Shown in pieces: positions 8,589 through 16,572 of a DNA stretch of 64,000 nucleotides (the first letter of the stretch is position 1; the number at the start of each line of letters is the position of its first letter). Under the pieces are notes generated by a model. It was not told the DNA's origin and ran no database searches. It worked only from the letters and a program-made list of their open reading frames with translations. Position numbers and translations under genes: made by a program. Source of the stretch: Bacteroidaceae bacterium (GTDB lineage: Bacteria; Bacteroidota; Bacteroidia; Bacteroidales; Bacteroidaceae); NCBI GenBank assembly GCA_017555585.1, contig JAFZGA010000011.1, positions 1 through 64,000 of the forward strand. Reading direction: 5' to 3'.

Positions 8589-8935
8589 AGGATACTATTT
8601 TGCACTATTCCTACCCCCTTTCATATGTGCTTAATACCGCCAATAATACACATTTACAATGAGATATTGCGATAAATTATCTACTATTCACCTTCCCAAT
8701 CTTCTCATATTATCCTATCTATCCCACATCGGTGCAACTTTTTTAGGGCAAAAATGCACCAAAACGCCACACAATCACACCTACCTAACTTACTGAAAAC
8801 CAATAAAATAATTATTATTTATCTAAAACACCCTTTCTCCCTTGAACTCTTCTTCTCAATTTCTCATTTTTGTTATGTTGTGTTTTTCGGTCAGTTTGCA
8901 TAACTTTATACCGTTAAATCGGAATTTACTGTACA
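8589..8935. other. AT-rich non-coding stretch inside the island
   Basis: About 350 bases with no credible gene on either strand. The only structure seen is GGTGCAACTTTTTT (8732-8745) facing AAAAATGCACC (8751-8761), an imperfect inverted pair related to the motifs at 8494-8517. The base composition is unusually pyrimidine-rich on the plus strand (long CT runs near 8690-8730 and 8825-8870). Confidence 0.5.
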
Positions 8936-9316
8936 ATGGCTCTTAAATCTCCTCGTACTGCTATGATAGTTACTATCGTTATTATCGCTGTCACTTTCCT
9001 TGTTGTGGTGGATGTAATGCTGGCCTATTGGCCCAAAGGCATCTCGGTCAACGAGAACAACCAAATCCAGTTGAGCACGTACATAGGCAAGCCGCGACTT
9101 ATTCCTGCTGATGAAATATCTATCACTGAAATGCCAGAGGACCTGTTGAACCATCTGATCAGGACCAACGGCATGAGCCTTGGCAAAATCAACTACGGCC
9201 ACTTCAAGAACACAAAAACCGGGCAGAAGATGTTCCTCTATCTCACTGGTAAGGAAAGCAAAATCTGCTTTACTTACAATGGGGAGTTATATGTCGTGGA
9301 TGATTGGCGACAGTAG
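8936..9316 (+). CDS. Small membrane-anchored protein with a bacterial PH-like domain (bPH_5 type)
   Basis: A 126-residue protein with a single N-terminal transmembrane helix (residues ~10-30) and a C-terminal soluble part of about 90 residues. The end reads RTNGMSLGKINYGHFKN, then YLTGKESKICFTYNGELYVVDD. This alternating pattern resembles the bacterial PH-type domain PF10882: a glycine-rich turn, an aromatic strand, then a [FY]xxNGxxYVV strand. The function of that domain is not known. It is the only non-transposase gene in the tRNA-Ser island. The domain match is from memory of the pattern and should be checked with an HMM. Confidence 0.6.
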   Translation: MALKSPRTAMIVTIVIIAVTFLVVVDVMLAYWPKGISVNENNQIQLSTYIGKPRLIPADEISITEMPEDLLNHLIRTNGMSLGKINYGHFKNTKTGQKMFLYLTGKESKICFTYNGELYVVDDWRQ

Positions 9317-9472
9317 TTAAATTCCAATTTAACTAACGGAATATTCATAAATCAAGTGTATTCAGATAAATCAATTTGAATACACTTTTTTTATGCCCGC
9401 AATTCAGGGTTAAAGAAGGCTCGGTAATCTGAATAGAAATCTACAATAATATTTTTGGGCTCAACGTAAAAA

Positions 9473-9504
9473 GTTGAGGGGTAAAAAATAAATGTTTATT
9501 TTTG
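9473..9504 (+). promoter_or_regulatory. Transposase promoter overlapping the left inverted repeat
   Basis: GTTG (9473-9476), a 20-base spacer and TATTTTTG (9497-9504) fit the Bacteroidetes consensus apart from the first base. The -33 box lies inside the left inverted repeat. The ATG at 9527 is 22 bases after the -7 box. Confidence 0.5.
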
Positions 9505-9526
9505 CTGTCAACAAATTTCAAAGACT

Positions 9527-9871
9527 ATGCAAAAAGACGGTTACTCCCTTCTGCTTCCTACAGGCACACTTGATTATTTTGATGTTGTAAATGTACATGA
9601 GGATTCAACCCAAATAGTTATCTACCTTGAAGAAAAGAACATCGTACCCTCCGAGTATTCCGGCACAGATACCGAGAGTAAAGGATTCTTCGAGCCAACA
9701 GTTGTTCAGGACTTTCCCATTCGTGGCAAGCAGGTATTTCTCAATGTCCGCCGCAGGCGTTGGATCCTGAAACCGGAAGGCAAGTACATTTCCCGTAATT
9801 GGAAACTGGTAGCCTCAGGCACATCCATGACGCGTGAATTCGCGTCTTTTTTAAAAGAGATATGTAGATGA
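9527..9871 (+). CDS. Transposase, N-terminal part (ISAon1-type ORF A)
   Basis: A 114-residue product forming the N-terminal region of an ISAon1-type transposase. The basic segment FLNVRRRRWILKPEG at residues ~71-85 may take part in DNA binding. It ends at TGA 9869. The catalytic part continues in the frame one base later (+1), which is open from 9855, so the two frames overlap by about 17 bases. At the overlap is the homopolymer stretch T6A4 (9847-9856), a plausible site for frameshifting or RNA-polymerase slippage. Two-frame organisation is common for this IS group, so it need not be broken. Confidence 0.75.
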   Translation: MQKDGYSLLLPTGTLDYFDVVNVHEDSTQIVIYLEEKNIVPSEYSGTDTESKGFFEPTVVQDFPIRGKQVFLNVRRRRWILKPEGKYISRNWKLVASGTSMTREFASFLKEICR

Positions 9872-10847
9872 TCTTCCCGTAAGCTGCAAGACTATAGGCA
9901 CTCTTTACGGAGTCGACGGCGATAAACTGGAGCGCCAGTACCGTGACCATTTGAGCGGATACCATGACTGGGAGCAGCTGCCTCATGCATCGGATTGGAT
10001 TCTCTTTGAGAAGAACATTGGTGCATACGTGGGACTGGATGAGGTATGCCTCTCACGCGGAGAACTATACACGGTTCTCATAAATAAGGAAAGAAAAGGC
10101 GGCAATGGTTCCATTATAGCAATCATCAAGGGTACTCGCACTGAAGATGTATGCAGGGTGTTATTGCAACTCTCACGTAGGCGTCGCTTCCAGGTAAGGG
10201 AGATAACTCTTGATATGGCTGCCAATATGGCGAAGATAGCCTCCACATGTTTTCCCGTAGCAAGGCAGGTCATAGACCGTTTTCATGTACAACAGCTGGC
10301 ATTTGAGGCGTTGCAAGACATGCGCATCAAGGCAAGGTGGGAAGCACTGGACGAAGAGAACAGGGAAATACTTAAAGCCAAGGTACAAGGACGGACCTAT
10401 CAGCCTGCCGTTTTTGAAAACGGGGATACAAGAGCACAGTTGCTGGTAAGAAGCATTTATCTGCTCTACAAGAAAGAGATCCTATGGAGCAATGAGCAGA
10501 AGGAAAGGGCAAGGATACTTTTCCGTGAGTATCCGGATATCAGGAAGGCATATTATCTGGCGATGGGGCTGGGTCAGGTTTATCACTGCGCAAAATCCAA
10601 AGGTGTCGCATACACAATGCTGGCAAGGTGGTATGACAGGGTGGAGAGAAGCGGGTTTACAGCATTTGCAAAGGTTGTGAGAACCATATATATGCATTAT
10701 GAGAGAATTCTAAACTTCTTTGACAAGCGTTCTACAAATGCTGCATCGGAAAGTTTCAACTCTAAAATCAAGGCTTTCAGAGCACAATTCAGAGGGGTAA
10801 AAGATAAAGATTTTTTCCTTTTCAGACTGGCAAAATTATATGCGTAA
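9855..10847 (+). CDS. Transposase, DDE catalytic part (ISAon1/ISL3-type ORF B)
   Basis: The open frame begins at 9855 right after a stop at 9852. The first usable internal start is TTG 9951 (298 residues), but the residues before it (RYVDDLPVSCKTIGTLYG...) look like real transposase sequence, so expression probably comes by frameshift from ORF A. ISL3-type DDE features are visible: GLDEVCLSRGELYTV (first Asp), TLDMAANM and VIDRFHVQQLAFEAL (second Asp region), and NAASESFNSKIKAFR near the C-terminus (catalytic Glu followed by the NxKIK block). The length and all three acidic sites suggest an intact catalytic core. Confidence 0.8.
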   Translation, partial: KRYVDDLPVSCKTIGTLYGVDGDKLERQYRDHLSGYHDWEQLPHASDWILFEKNIGAYVGLDEVCLSRGELYTVLINKERKGGNGSIIAIIKGTRTEDVCRVLLQLSRRRRFQVREITLDMAANMAKIASTCFPVARQVIDRFHVQQLAFEALQDMRIKARWEALDEENREILKAKVQGRTYQPAVFENGDTRAQLLVRSIYLLYKKEILWSNEQKERARILFREYPDIRKAYYLAMGLGQVYHCAKSKGVAYTMLARWYDRVERSGFTAFAKVVRTIYMHYERILNFFDKRSTNAASESFNSKIKAFRAQFRGVKDKDFFLFRLAKLYA

Positions 10848-10929
10848 AAATGAAATCCCTCAGAATTTTACGTTGAGCCAACTTTTGCAGGTGAGCCCTG
10901 GTAAGCGGGCTTCCCGCAGTTATAAAACG

Positions 10930-10965
10930 AAAATCAGGAAACAATTTTCATTGTTTCCTGATTTC
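10930..10965 (-). terminator. Terminator of tRNA-Ser(UGA)
   Basis: AAATCAGGAAACAAT and ATTGTTTCCTGATTT form a 15-bp stem with a short loop just after the tRNA 3' end on the minus strand, followed by CGTTTT. It lies inside the island boundary, so it was probably brought in with the element and replaced the original terminator now at 8531-8563. Confidence 0.8.
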
Positions 10966-10968
10966 TTG

Positions 10969-11053
10969 CGGAGAGAGAGGGATTCGAACCCCCGGTACCT
11001 TTCAGTACGTCGGTTTTCAAGACCGGTGCAATCGACCACTCTGCCACCTCTCC
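10969..11053 (-). tRNA. tRNA-Ser (anticodon UGA)
   Basis: An 85-base class II tRNA on the minus strand. The acceptor stem GGAGAGG pairs with TCTCTCC, with discriminator G73. The anticodon arm CGGTCTTGAAAACCG presents TGA. A long variable arm (ACGTACTGAAAGGTACC) is followed by the T arm with TTCGAAT. CCA is not encoded. The last 17 bases of the gene region are duplicated at 8572-8588, making this tRNA the attachment site of the island. Confidence 0.95.
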
Positions 11054-11059
11054 AAAGGT

Positions 11060-11751
11060 TTTATGTCTGTGCGAAAATGTGGTCCTTTTCGTTTGACGTT
11101 GCAAAGGTATGGCAAAAATATTTCATGTGCAAATAAAATTCGAAAAAAATGAAAAATATTTTTCTTTTTCTATCTTTTTCTATCTCTCTTGTTGTTTTGT
11201 AAAACTTTTATTCATTGTTGTAAGCAATAACATGGCAGTCGGCCGAATGGCTTTTAATATCAACCATACCTTAATAAGATCATTATAAGATATTCTCTAT
11301 GAGTGTGGCGAACCAATAGAATCTTGGTGCTTTGTTGAGTGAAGTTTTATGATTTCTTCTTTTTGGTCAATATGACACATTTTTTTTGATTGTGGATCAA
11401 TTTTCTATTATTACTTTTTATTACTACTTTCCAGCAAACTTTTACTGTTTTCTTTTTAAAGCAATCTGTCACTCTTTTTCTGTCTATTCTGTTATTTTGT
11501 ATGCTCTTTTATCTCTTTGCTTGAATAAGACGCACAGAGAGTTTCTTTTTTCTTTCATTTGTTCTTTTGGATGCAAAAATAGGTGCTTTGGGGTAAAACG
11601 TGAAATGATTGCAAAAATGAAATTGTTTTTAAAAATAAGTTCGATTTATTATGTTGTATATTTCTTTTTTTTGTATCTTCGCAGAGGAATTGACAAAGTC
11701 AGTTCTTTTTACGCGAACTAAAGAATAATCTATATAGTAATTTTTTTAACT
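11060..11751. other. Long AT-rich intergenic region before pflB
   Basis: About 690 bases with no convincing gene. Short frames within are low-complexity and lack family features. A possible promoter lies at 11654-11681. A pyrimidine-rich stretch runs from 11385 to 11560. Long leaders upstream of an oxygen-sensitive enzyme can carry regulatory sites, but I see no clear palindrome of the FNR/CRP type. Confidence 0.5.
11654..11681 (+). promoter_or_regulatory. Possible pflB promoter
   Basis: TTG (11654-11656), a 17-base spacer and TATCTTCG (11674-11681) resemble the Bacteroidetes consensus, with C for T at the seventh position. The same TATCTTCG variant appears at 57965-57972 and, on the minus strand, at 26684-26691 before rlmN. 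The pflB start is 70 bases downstream. Confidence 0.4.
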
Positions 11752-13980
11752 ATGGAAAAGAATTTGAACTTTAAAGATGGCTTGTGGAGCAAGGAAATCA
11801 ATGTAGGTAACTTTGTACATGAGAACATCACTCCTTATGAGGGAGACGCTTCTTTCTTGGTTGGTCCAACTGAAAGAACAAAGAAAGTTTGGGACGTTTG
11901 TTTGAAGGCTCTTGAAGAGGAGCGTGCGAACAATGGTGTGCGTGCTTTGGACAATGCAACAGTGTCTACAATCTCATCACACAAGGCCGGTTATATCGAC
12001 CGTGAGAATGAGCTTATAGTAGGTCTTCAGACAGACGAACTTCTGAAGCGTGCTATCAAGCCTTTCGGTGGTATCAAGGTAGTTGAGAAGGCTTGCCATG
12101 AGAATGGTGTAGAGGTTGATGAGAAGGTTAAAGATATCTTCTATCACTATCGCAAGACTCATAATGATGGTGTATTTGACGCTTACAATGAGGAAATCCG
12201 TATGTATCGTTCTTTGGGATTCCTTACCGGTTTGCCCGACAACTATGCTCGTGGCCGTATAATCGGTGACTACCGTCGTCTTGCTCTCTATGGTCTTGAT
12301 CGTCTTATCGAGGCTAAGAAAGCTGATTTGAAGGGCTTGGTTAGTCCTATGACTGAGCATACTATCCGTCTTCGTGAGGAGGTTGCTGAGCAGATCAAGG
12401 CTCTTAATGAGATGAAGGTTTTGGGTGAGTACTATGGTCTTGACCTTTCTCGTCCTGCTACATCAGCTCAGGAGGCTGTTCAGTGGACATATATGGCATA
12501 TCTTGCAGCCGTTAAGGAGCAGGATGGTGCTGCGATGTCACTCGGTAACGTATCATCATTCCTTGATATCTATATCCAGTATGATCTTGACAATGGCAAC
12601 ATTGACGAGACATTTGCGCAGGAGCTTATCGACCAGTTCGTAATCAAGTTGCGTATGGTTCGTCACCTCCGTATGCAGTCATACAACGATTTGTTCGCTG
12701 GTGACCCAACATGGGTAACTGAGGCTATCGGTGGTCGTTTCAACGACGGTCGTACAAAGGTTACAAAGACATCATTCCGCTTCTTGCAGACTCTTTATAA
12801 CCTCGGACCTTCACCAGAACCTAATATGACTGTTCTGTGGAGTAACGAACTTCCTGAAGGTTTCAAGGAGTTCTGTGCTAAGGTTTCTATCGATACTTCT
12901 TCTATCCAGTACGAGAACGATACTTTGATGCGTGAGGTTCGCGAGTGCGACGACTACGGTATCGCATGTTGTGTATCTTATCAGGCTGTAGGTAAGCAGA
13001 TCCAGTTCTTCGGTGCGCGTTGTAACCTTGCTAAGGCATTGTTGCTTGCAATCAATGGTGGACGTTGCGAAAACACCGGTACTGTTGTCGTTAAGGGTAT
13101 TCCTGTATTGTCAGGTGATCTTTTGAACTACGAAGAGGTTCTCTCTAACTATAAGAAGGTGCTTATGGAGATTGCTCGTGTTTACAACGACTCTATGAAC
13201 ATCATTCACTACATGCACGATAAGTACTACTACGAGAAGGCTCAGATGGCTTTCATCGATACCGATCCTTCAATCAACCTTGCTTATGGTGTTGCAGGTC
13301 TTTCAATTGCTATCGACTCTCTTTCAGCTATCAAGTACGGTAAGGTTACTGTTAAACGTAACGAACTTGGCTTGACAGAGTCTTTTGAGATTGAGAACGA
13401 CTTCCCATGCTTCGGTAACGACGATGACCGTGTTGACCACCTTGGTGTTGACTTGGTATACTTCTTCAGCGAAGAGCTTAAGAAGCACCCTGTTTACAAG
13501 AACGCTAAACCTACATTGTCACTCCTTACCATTACATCAAACGTGATGTACGGTAAGAAGACAGGTGCTACTCCTGATGGTCGTGCTAAGGGTGTTGCTT
13601 TCGCTCCAGGTGCTAACCCAATGCACGGACGCGACAAGAAGGGTGCTGTTGCATCTTTGAGCTCTGTTGCAAAATTGCGTTACCGTGATTCACAGGATGG
13701 TATCAGTAACACATTCTCTATCATTCCAAAGTCACTTGGTGTTGATGATGCTACACGTGTAGAGAACCTTGTTACATTGATGGACGGTTACTTTACTAAG
13801 GGTGCTCACCACTTGAACGTAAACGTTCTTAACCGCGAGATGCTTATGGACGCAATGGAACATCCTGAGAAGTATCCACAGCTTACTATCCGTGTATCAG
13901 GTTATGCTGTGAACTTCATCAAATTGAGCCGCGAACATCAGCTTGAGGTTATTTCACGTTCGTTCCACGAGCGCATGTAA
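11752..13980 (+). CDS. pflB: Formate C-acetyltransferase (pyruvate formate-lyase)
   Basis: A 742-residue glycyl-radical enzyme that splits pyruvate with CoA into acetyl-CoA and formate during anaerobic sugar fermentation. The active-site pair Cys406-Cys407 is seen in [12 protein letters not shown]. The radical Gly717 is in the RVSGYAVNF loop near the C-terminus. Length is close to that of the E. coli enzyme (760). The codon choice is very uniform (GCT, GGT, CGT, AAC), as in highly expressed genes. The activase gene follows after 67 bases, across a hairpin that may reduce read-through. Confidence 0.97.
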   Translation: MEKNLNFKDGLWSKEINVGNFVHENITPYEGDASFLVGPTERTKKVWDVCLKALEEERANNGVRALDNATVSTISSHKAGYIDRENELIVGLQTDELLKRAIKPFGGIKVVEKACHENGVEVDEKVKDIFYHYRKTHNDGVFDAYNEEIRMYRSLGFLTGLPDNYARGRIIGDYRRLALYGLDRLIEAKKADLKGLVSPMTEHTIRLREEVAEQIKALNEMKVLGEYYGLDLSRPATSAQEAVQWTYMAYLAAVKEQDGAAMSLGNVSSFLDIYIQYDLDNGNIDETFAQELIDQFVIKLRMVRHLRMQSYNDLFAGDPTWVTEAIGGRFNDGRTKVTKTSFRFLQTLYNLGPSPEPNMTVLWSNELPEGFKEFCAKVSIDTSSIQYENDTLMREVRECDDYGIACCVSYQAVGKQIQFFGARCNLAKALLLAINGGRCENTGTVVVKGIPVLSGDLLNYEEVLSNYKKVLMEIARVYNDSMNIIHYMHDKYYYEKAQMAFIDTDPSINLAYGVAGLSIAIDSLSAIKYGKVTVKRNELGLTESFEIENDFPCFGNDDDRVDHLGVDLVYFFSEELKKHPVYKNAKPTLSLLTITSNVMYGKKTGATPDGRAKGVAFAPGANPMHGRDKKGAVASLSSVAKLRYRDSQDGISNTFSIIPKSLGVDDATRVENLVTLMDGYFTKGAHHLNVNVLNREMLMDAMEHPEKYPQLTIRVSGYAVNFIKLSREHQLEVISRSFHERM

Positions 13981-14000
13981 TAACAAGATAATTGAATAAC

Positions 14001-14034
14001 AAAATAGGCTGGCTACTTGGCCGGCCTATTTTTT
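14001..14034 (+). terminator. Hairpin between pflB and pflA
   Basis: AAATAGGCTGGC pairs with GCCGGCCTATTTT (one G-U position) around a short loop and is followed by TTTT. Since pflA lies only 14 bases further on, it probably acts as a partial terminator or mRNA stabiliser, letting pflB be made in excess over its activase. Confidence 0.7.
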
Positions 14035-14047
14035 CAAATATAAGACA

Positions 14048-14779
14048 ATGAATATCAGAGTACATTCATACGAATCATTGGGAACATTTGATGGTCCAGG
14101 ATTGCGTCTTGTTATTTTTTTGCAAGGCTGTAATTTCCGTTGCCTATATTGTGCAAATCCGGACACTATAGATGCAAAAGGTGAGAGCAAGGAAACGGAT
14201 ATTGAGGATATTGTGCGTCAGGCGATGAGTGAGAAGGCTTTCTTTGGCAAGAAAGGTGGTGTTACCTTCAGTGGTGGAGAACCTACATTTCAGGCTAAGG
14301 CGCTTGTCCCACTTGTGAAACGTTTGAAGGAAAATGGCATACATGTATGTATTGATACTAACGGTAGCATTTGGAACAGCGATGTGGAGGAGCTTCTTTC
14401 TGTCGTTGATTTGGTGTTGCTTGATGTCAAGCAGTTTAATCCTGAGCGTCACAAGACACTGACTGAGCGTAGTAACGACCAGACTTTGAAAACTGCGAAA
14501 TGGCTACAGGATAATGGAAAGCCTTTCTGGTTGCGTTACGTGCTTGTTCAGGGTTACAGTGCCTTTGAGGAGGATATTCGTGCGCTTGGCGAGCATTTCA
14601 AGGGGTATGATATGATAAAGCGTGTTGAGGTGTTGCCTTATCACACTTTGGGTGCACACAAATATGAACCTCTTGGAATGGAGTATAAACTCAAAGGTGT
14701 CAAGGAGAATACACCGCAGCAACTTGATGAGGCAAAGGCTGTCTTCGATGAATATTTCGATTGTGTTTTTGTGAACTGA
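14048..14779 (+). CDS. pflA: Pyruvate formate-lyase activating enzyme
   Basis: A 243-residue radical SAM activase that installs the glycyl radical on PflB. The iron-sulfur cysteines Cys28, Cys32 and Cys35 are in GCNFRCLYCANPDT, and the GGEP-type SAM motif is in VTFSGGEPTFQ near residue 77. HSYESLGTFDGPGLR at the N-terminus is typical of PflA. Together with pflB upstream, the assignment is secure. The acetyltransferase gene at 14786 starts six bases after the stop, suggesting co-transcription. Confidence 0.96.
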   Translation: MNIRVHSYESLGTFDGPGLRLVIFLQGCNFRCLYCANPDTIDAKGESKETDIEDIVRQAMSEKAFFGKKGGVTFSGGEPTFQAKALVPLVKRLKENGIHVCIDTNGSIWNSDVEELLSVVDLVLLDVKQFNPERHKTLTERSNDQTLKTAKWLQDNGKPFWLRYVLVQGYSAFEEDIRALGEHFKGYDMIKRVEVLPYHTLGAHKYEPLGMEYKLKGVKENTPQQLDEAKAVFDEYFDCVFVN

Positions 14780-14785
14780 TCTACA

Positions 14786-15352
14786 ATGTCTACCGAAAGG
14801 GATAAAATGCTGCGTGGTGAACTGTATGATGCCAACAATGATGTGAACCTCATTGCAGAGAGGAACGCTTGCAAGGAGCTGTGCCAAAAGTATAATACAT
14901 TGCCGTACGAGGCTGTAAAGGAACGCAAAAATATATTGCATAGCATAATTGGTGCGGCAAAAGGGAGCTTTATTATAGAACCTTCATTTTGGTGTGATTA
15001 TGGATTCAATATATCTCTTGGAGATAATTTTTATGCGAACCATAATCTTGTGATACTCGATGCAGCTCCCGTTGTTTTTGGAGATAATGTGTATATTGCT
15101 CCCAACTGTTGCTTTTCCACAGCAGGACATCCGATTAATGTGGAACAACGTAACAAGGGACTTGAATATGCTTATCCGATAACTGTCGGGGATAATGTAT
15201 GGATTGGAGCTGGTGTTACGGTGCTTCCCGGAGTCAGGATTGGCAACAATGTGACTATAGGTGCCGGTAGTCTGGTTAACCGTGATATACCATCGGGCTC
15301 AGTTGCTGTGGGTGTTCCATGTAAGGTCATTAAACAGACAAAGCAGGAGTGA
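14786..15352 (+). CDS. Sugar O-acetyltransferase (maltose/galactoside acetyltransferase type)
   Basis: A 188-residue left-handed beta-helix acetyltransferase of the Maa/LacA/NodL group. The N-terminal helical segment MLRGELYDANNDVNL is the Maa domain. Hexapeptide repeats follow (IGAGVTVLPGVRIG, IGAGSLVNRDIPSG). The catalytic His lies in CFSTAGHPIN near residue 117. It would transfer acetyl from acetyl-CoA to a sugar hydroxyl. It is placed directly behind pflA, so it may be co-expressed with acetyl-CoA production, but its substrate is unknown. Confidence 0.88.
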   Translation: MSTERDKMLRGELYDANNDVNLIAERNACKELCQKYNTLPYEAVKERKNILHSIIGAAKGSFIIEPSFWCDYGFNISLGDNFYANHNLVILDAAPVVFGDNVYIAPNCCFSTAGHPINVEQRNKGLEYAYPITVGDNVWIGAGVTVLPGVRIGNNVTIGAGSLVNRDIPSGSVAVGVPCKVIKQTKQE

Positions 15353-15373
15353 TTCCTGCTTTGTCTGTTTAAT
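15330..15373. terminator. Bidirectional terminator overlapping a stop codon
   Basis: AAACAGACAAAGCAGGA and TCCTGCTTTGTCTGTTT form a long perfect stem. The TGA of the acetyltransferase gene falls in the loop, so the last codons (TDKAR-like end KQTKQE) are encoded by the stem itself. It also serves the converging DUF2147 gene. Confidence 0.85.
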
Positions 15374-15377
15374 TTGA

Positions 15378-15842
15378 TTATTCCTCGATTCTTGTCCAAT
15401 AGACAGTCTTGCCGATTCCAAGAATATTGCCATATACCTTGAGTGTCTTTGCATCTTTGAACTCGATGTCCACACTGTAAATCTTACCACTTCCGGGGTC
15501 GTAGATTTTAGTGTCGGTCCACTCCTTGTCCTTGGCATCGTACTTGAGTCCCTTTACAAGGATTACCTTGTCAAGGTCTACGTTGCGAAGGCTCTTGTCA
15601 GGGTTCTTTACATCCTTGCGTTTGTTTCCGTTGGCATCAAATTCTTTCTCCACCCAGTATACTTGTGCGGTATATGTGCCGTCAGCCTCTTTTGTAATCT
15701 TGATTTTGCTTTTGCTACCATCCTTTAGGCTCAGATAGTTGCCAAGAATGTTGTCGCCTTTTGAGTTAAGGTCTTGCGCGCTTGATGCGAGTGTTACCAA
15801 TACGCAGATAATTGTAAAAAGAATCTTTTTCATTTTGTACAT
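15378..15842 (-). CDS. DUF2147 family exported protein
   Basis: A 154-residue protein with a signal peptide (MKKILFTIICVLVTLASSAQ), probably starting at the second Met (15833). The mature part is a small beta-rich domain with GNYLSLKDGSKSKIKI near the start and KIYSVDIEFKDAKTLKVYG near the end, the pattern of DUF2147. The family is widespread in proteobacteria and Bacteroidetes and likely periplasmic; no activity is known to me. A -7 type promoter box on the minus strand lies at 15863-15870. It is convergent with the acetyltransferase gene. Confidence 0.82.
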   Translation of the reverse strand: MYKMKKILFTIICVLVTLASSAQDLNSKGDNILGNYLSLKDGSKSKIKITKEADGTYTAQVYWVEKEFDANGNKRKDVKNPDKSLRNVDLDKVILVKGLKYDAKDKEWTDTKIYDPGSGKIYSVDIEFKDAKTLKVYGNILGIGKTVYWTRIEE

Positions 15843-15862
15843 GTTTGTTGTTTGATTTTGTA

Positions 15863-15870
15863 CAAAAGTA
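15863..15870 (-). promoter_or_regulatory. -7 promoter box for the DUF2147 gene
   Basis: Read on the minus strand this is TACTTTTG, matching TAnnTTTG, about 20-30 bases before the start codon. No good -33 TTTG is seen at the right distance. Confidence 0.4.
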
Positions 15871-15904
15871 GTGCTTTATTTGCTTCGTTGCTAAAATATG
15901 TACA

Positions 15905-15946
15905 AAAAAAACAATAAAATTGCACAAGTTTAACCAACTTGTGCAA
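15905..15946 (-). terminator. Terminator of the DUF3784-RHH-SPFH operon
   Basis: TTGCACAAGTT and AACTTGTGCAA form an 11-bp stem with a 5-base loop. On the minus strand it is followed by TTTATTGTTTTTTTG. It ends the operon whose last gene stops at 16049. Confidence 0.8.
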
Positions 15947-16048
15947 TAAAAGGATGTTTCTTGGCAAAAAATTGCATGAAACAGGATTAGAATGTCGGAT
16001 AGCCTAAGTTCTTCCGTCTTTTTTGAAACGTGATTCCTGTGTATTATT

Positions 16049-16360
16049 CTATTTAACTCTGTATTTTAATTCCAGAACAAGTACGATAGGTATAATTATC
16101 GCCAATACTATAATGGCGTAATATTCAGGTATCGGGCGTAATATATACTCTAGAACCGATATTAATGCCAACAGATAGCACAATAGAGCGTACAAAGGGC
16201 GTGCGCTTTTCTTGTATTCACGCCGTTTCACGAATTCTGGTTTACCTCCTTTGAAAGCTATCCTGTAATTGGCCATCATAGCATCGGCCTTTCCCAATAA
16301 GACAATTGTTCCGAGTGCAACAAATATAAATGCAATTATAAAATTCAATAAACCGTTCAT
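16049..16360 (-). CDS. Small membrane protein, DUF3784-like
   Basis: A 103-residue protein with three hydrophobic segments (residues ~4-23, ~55-73, ~80-97). The first is followed by GKADAMMANYRIAFKGG, then YKKSARPLYALLCYLL, a layout seen in DUF3784-type proteins (helix, G-K-x-D loop, basic stretch, two helices). It is the last gene of a three-gene operon: its start is 14 bases after the ribbon-helix-helix gene, which follows the SPFH gene. Its role may be tied to the SPFH membrane scaffold; this is inference from position only. Confidence 0.6.
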   Translation of the reverse strand: MNGLLNFIIAFIFVALGTIVLLGKADAMMANYRIAFKGGKPEFVKRREYKKSARPLYALLCYLLALISVLEYILRPIPEYYAIIVLAIIIPIVLVLELKYRVK

Positions 16361-16374
16361 GGCGATAATGTTTT

Positions 16375-16563
16375 TTATTCATTCGTTTCGGGTTCTGTGT
16401 TCTCGTTGATGTTTTTCAATCGTCCGGCTTTTCTCAAAGCGTCTGTTATCAGGAACTCCAGTTGGCCGTTGACACTGCGAAACTCGTCGGCAGCCCATTT
16501 TTCGATTGCCGACATTGTTTCGCTGTTGATTCTCAATACAAAAGACTTCTTATCTTTTGCCAT
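16375..16563 (-). CDS. Small ribbon-helix-helix (Arc-like) protein
   Basis: A 62-residue protein whose N-terminal strand KSFVLRINSETMSAIEKWA and following helix match the Arc/MetJ ribbon-helix-helix fold (strand FVLRI, helix-turn-helix through residue ~45). Such proteins usually bind DNA as dimers. It lies nine bases after the SPFH gene and 14 before the DUF3784-like gene. It could autoregulate the operon or bind the SPFH protein; neither is shown. Confidence 0.7.
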   Translation of the reverse strand: MAKDKKSFVLRINSETMSAIEKWAADEFRSVNGQLEFLITDALRKAGRLKNINENTEPETNE

Positions 16564-16572
16564 AACTGTTGC

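Larger units (their letters stand above)
9458..10879 (+). mobile_element. Insertion sequence of the ISL3/ISAon1 type, 1422 bp
   Basis: The ends are 23-bp imperfect inverted repeats: 9458-9480 starts GGCTCAACGTAAAA, and the reverse complement of 10857-10879 starts with the same 14 bases; 20 of 23 positions match. Inside are two reading frames coding the transposase N-terminal part and the DDE catalytic part. The 8-bp flanks (TATTTTTG left, AACTTTTG right) match at 6 of 8 positions, so any target-site duplication has decayed or is absent. Confidence 0.8.
8572..10984. mobile_element. Small island bounded by a tRNA-Ser 3'-end duplication
   Basis: The 17-bp direct repeats at 8572-8588 and 10968-10984 enclose 2.4 kb. 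Content: an AT-rich non-coding stretch with GGTGCA motifs, one small membrane protein gene (8936-9316) and one complete insertion sequence (9458-10879). No integrase, excisionase or mobilisation gene is visible, so it is either a decayed integrative element, a satellite that depends on an integrase elsewhere, or an element later reduced by the IS. The genes on both sides are ordinary chromosomal ones. Confidence 0.6.

Noticed and set aside
11386-11721. 111-residue frame in the region before pflB
   Set aside because: Low-complexity Phe/Tyr/Leu/Cys-rich translation of an AT- and pyrimidine-rich stretch, with no family features and no ribosome-binding context.
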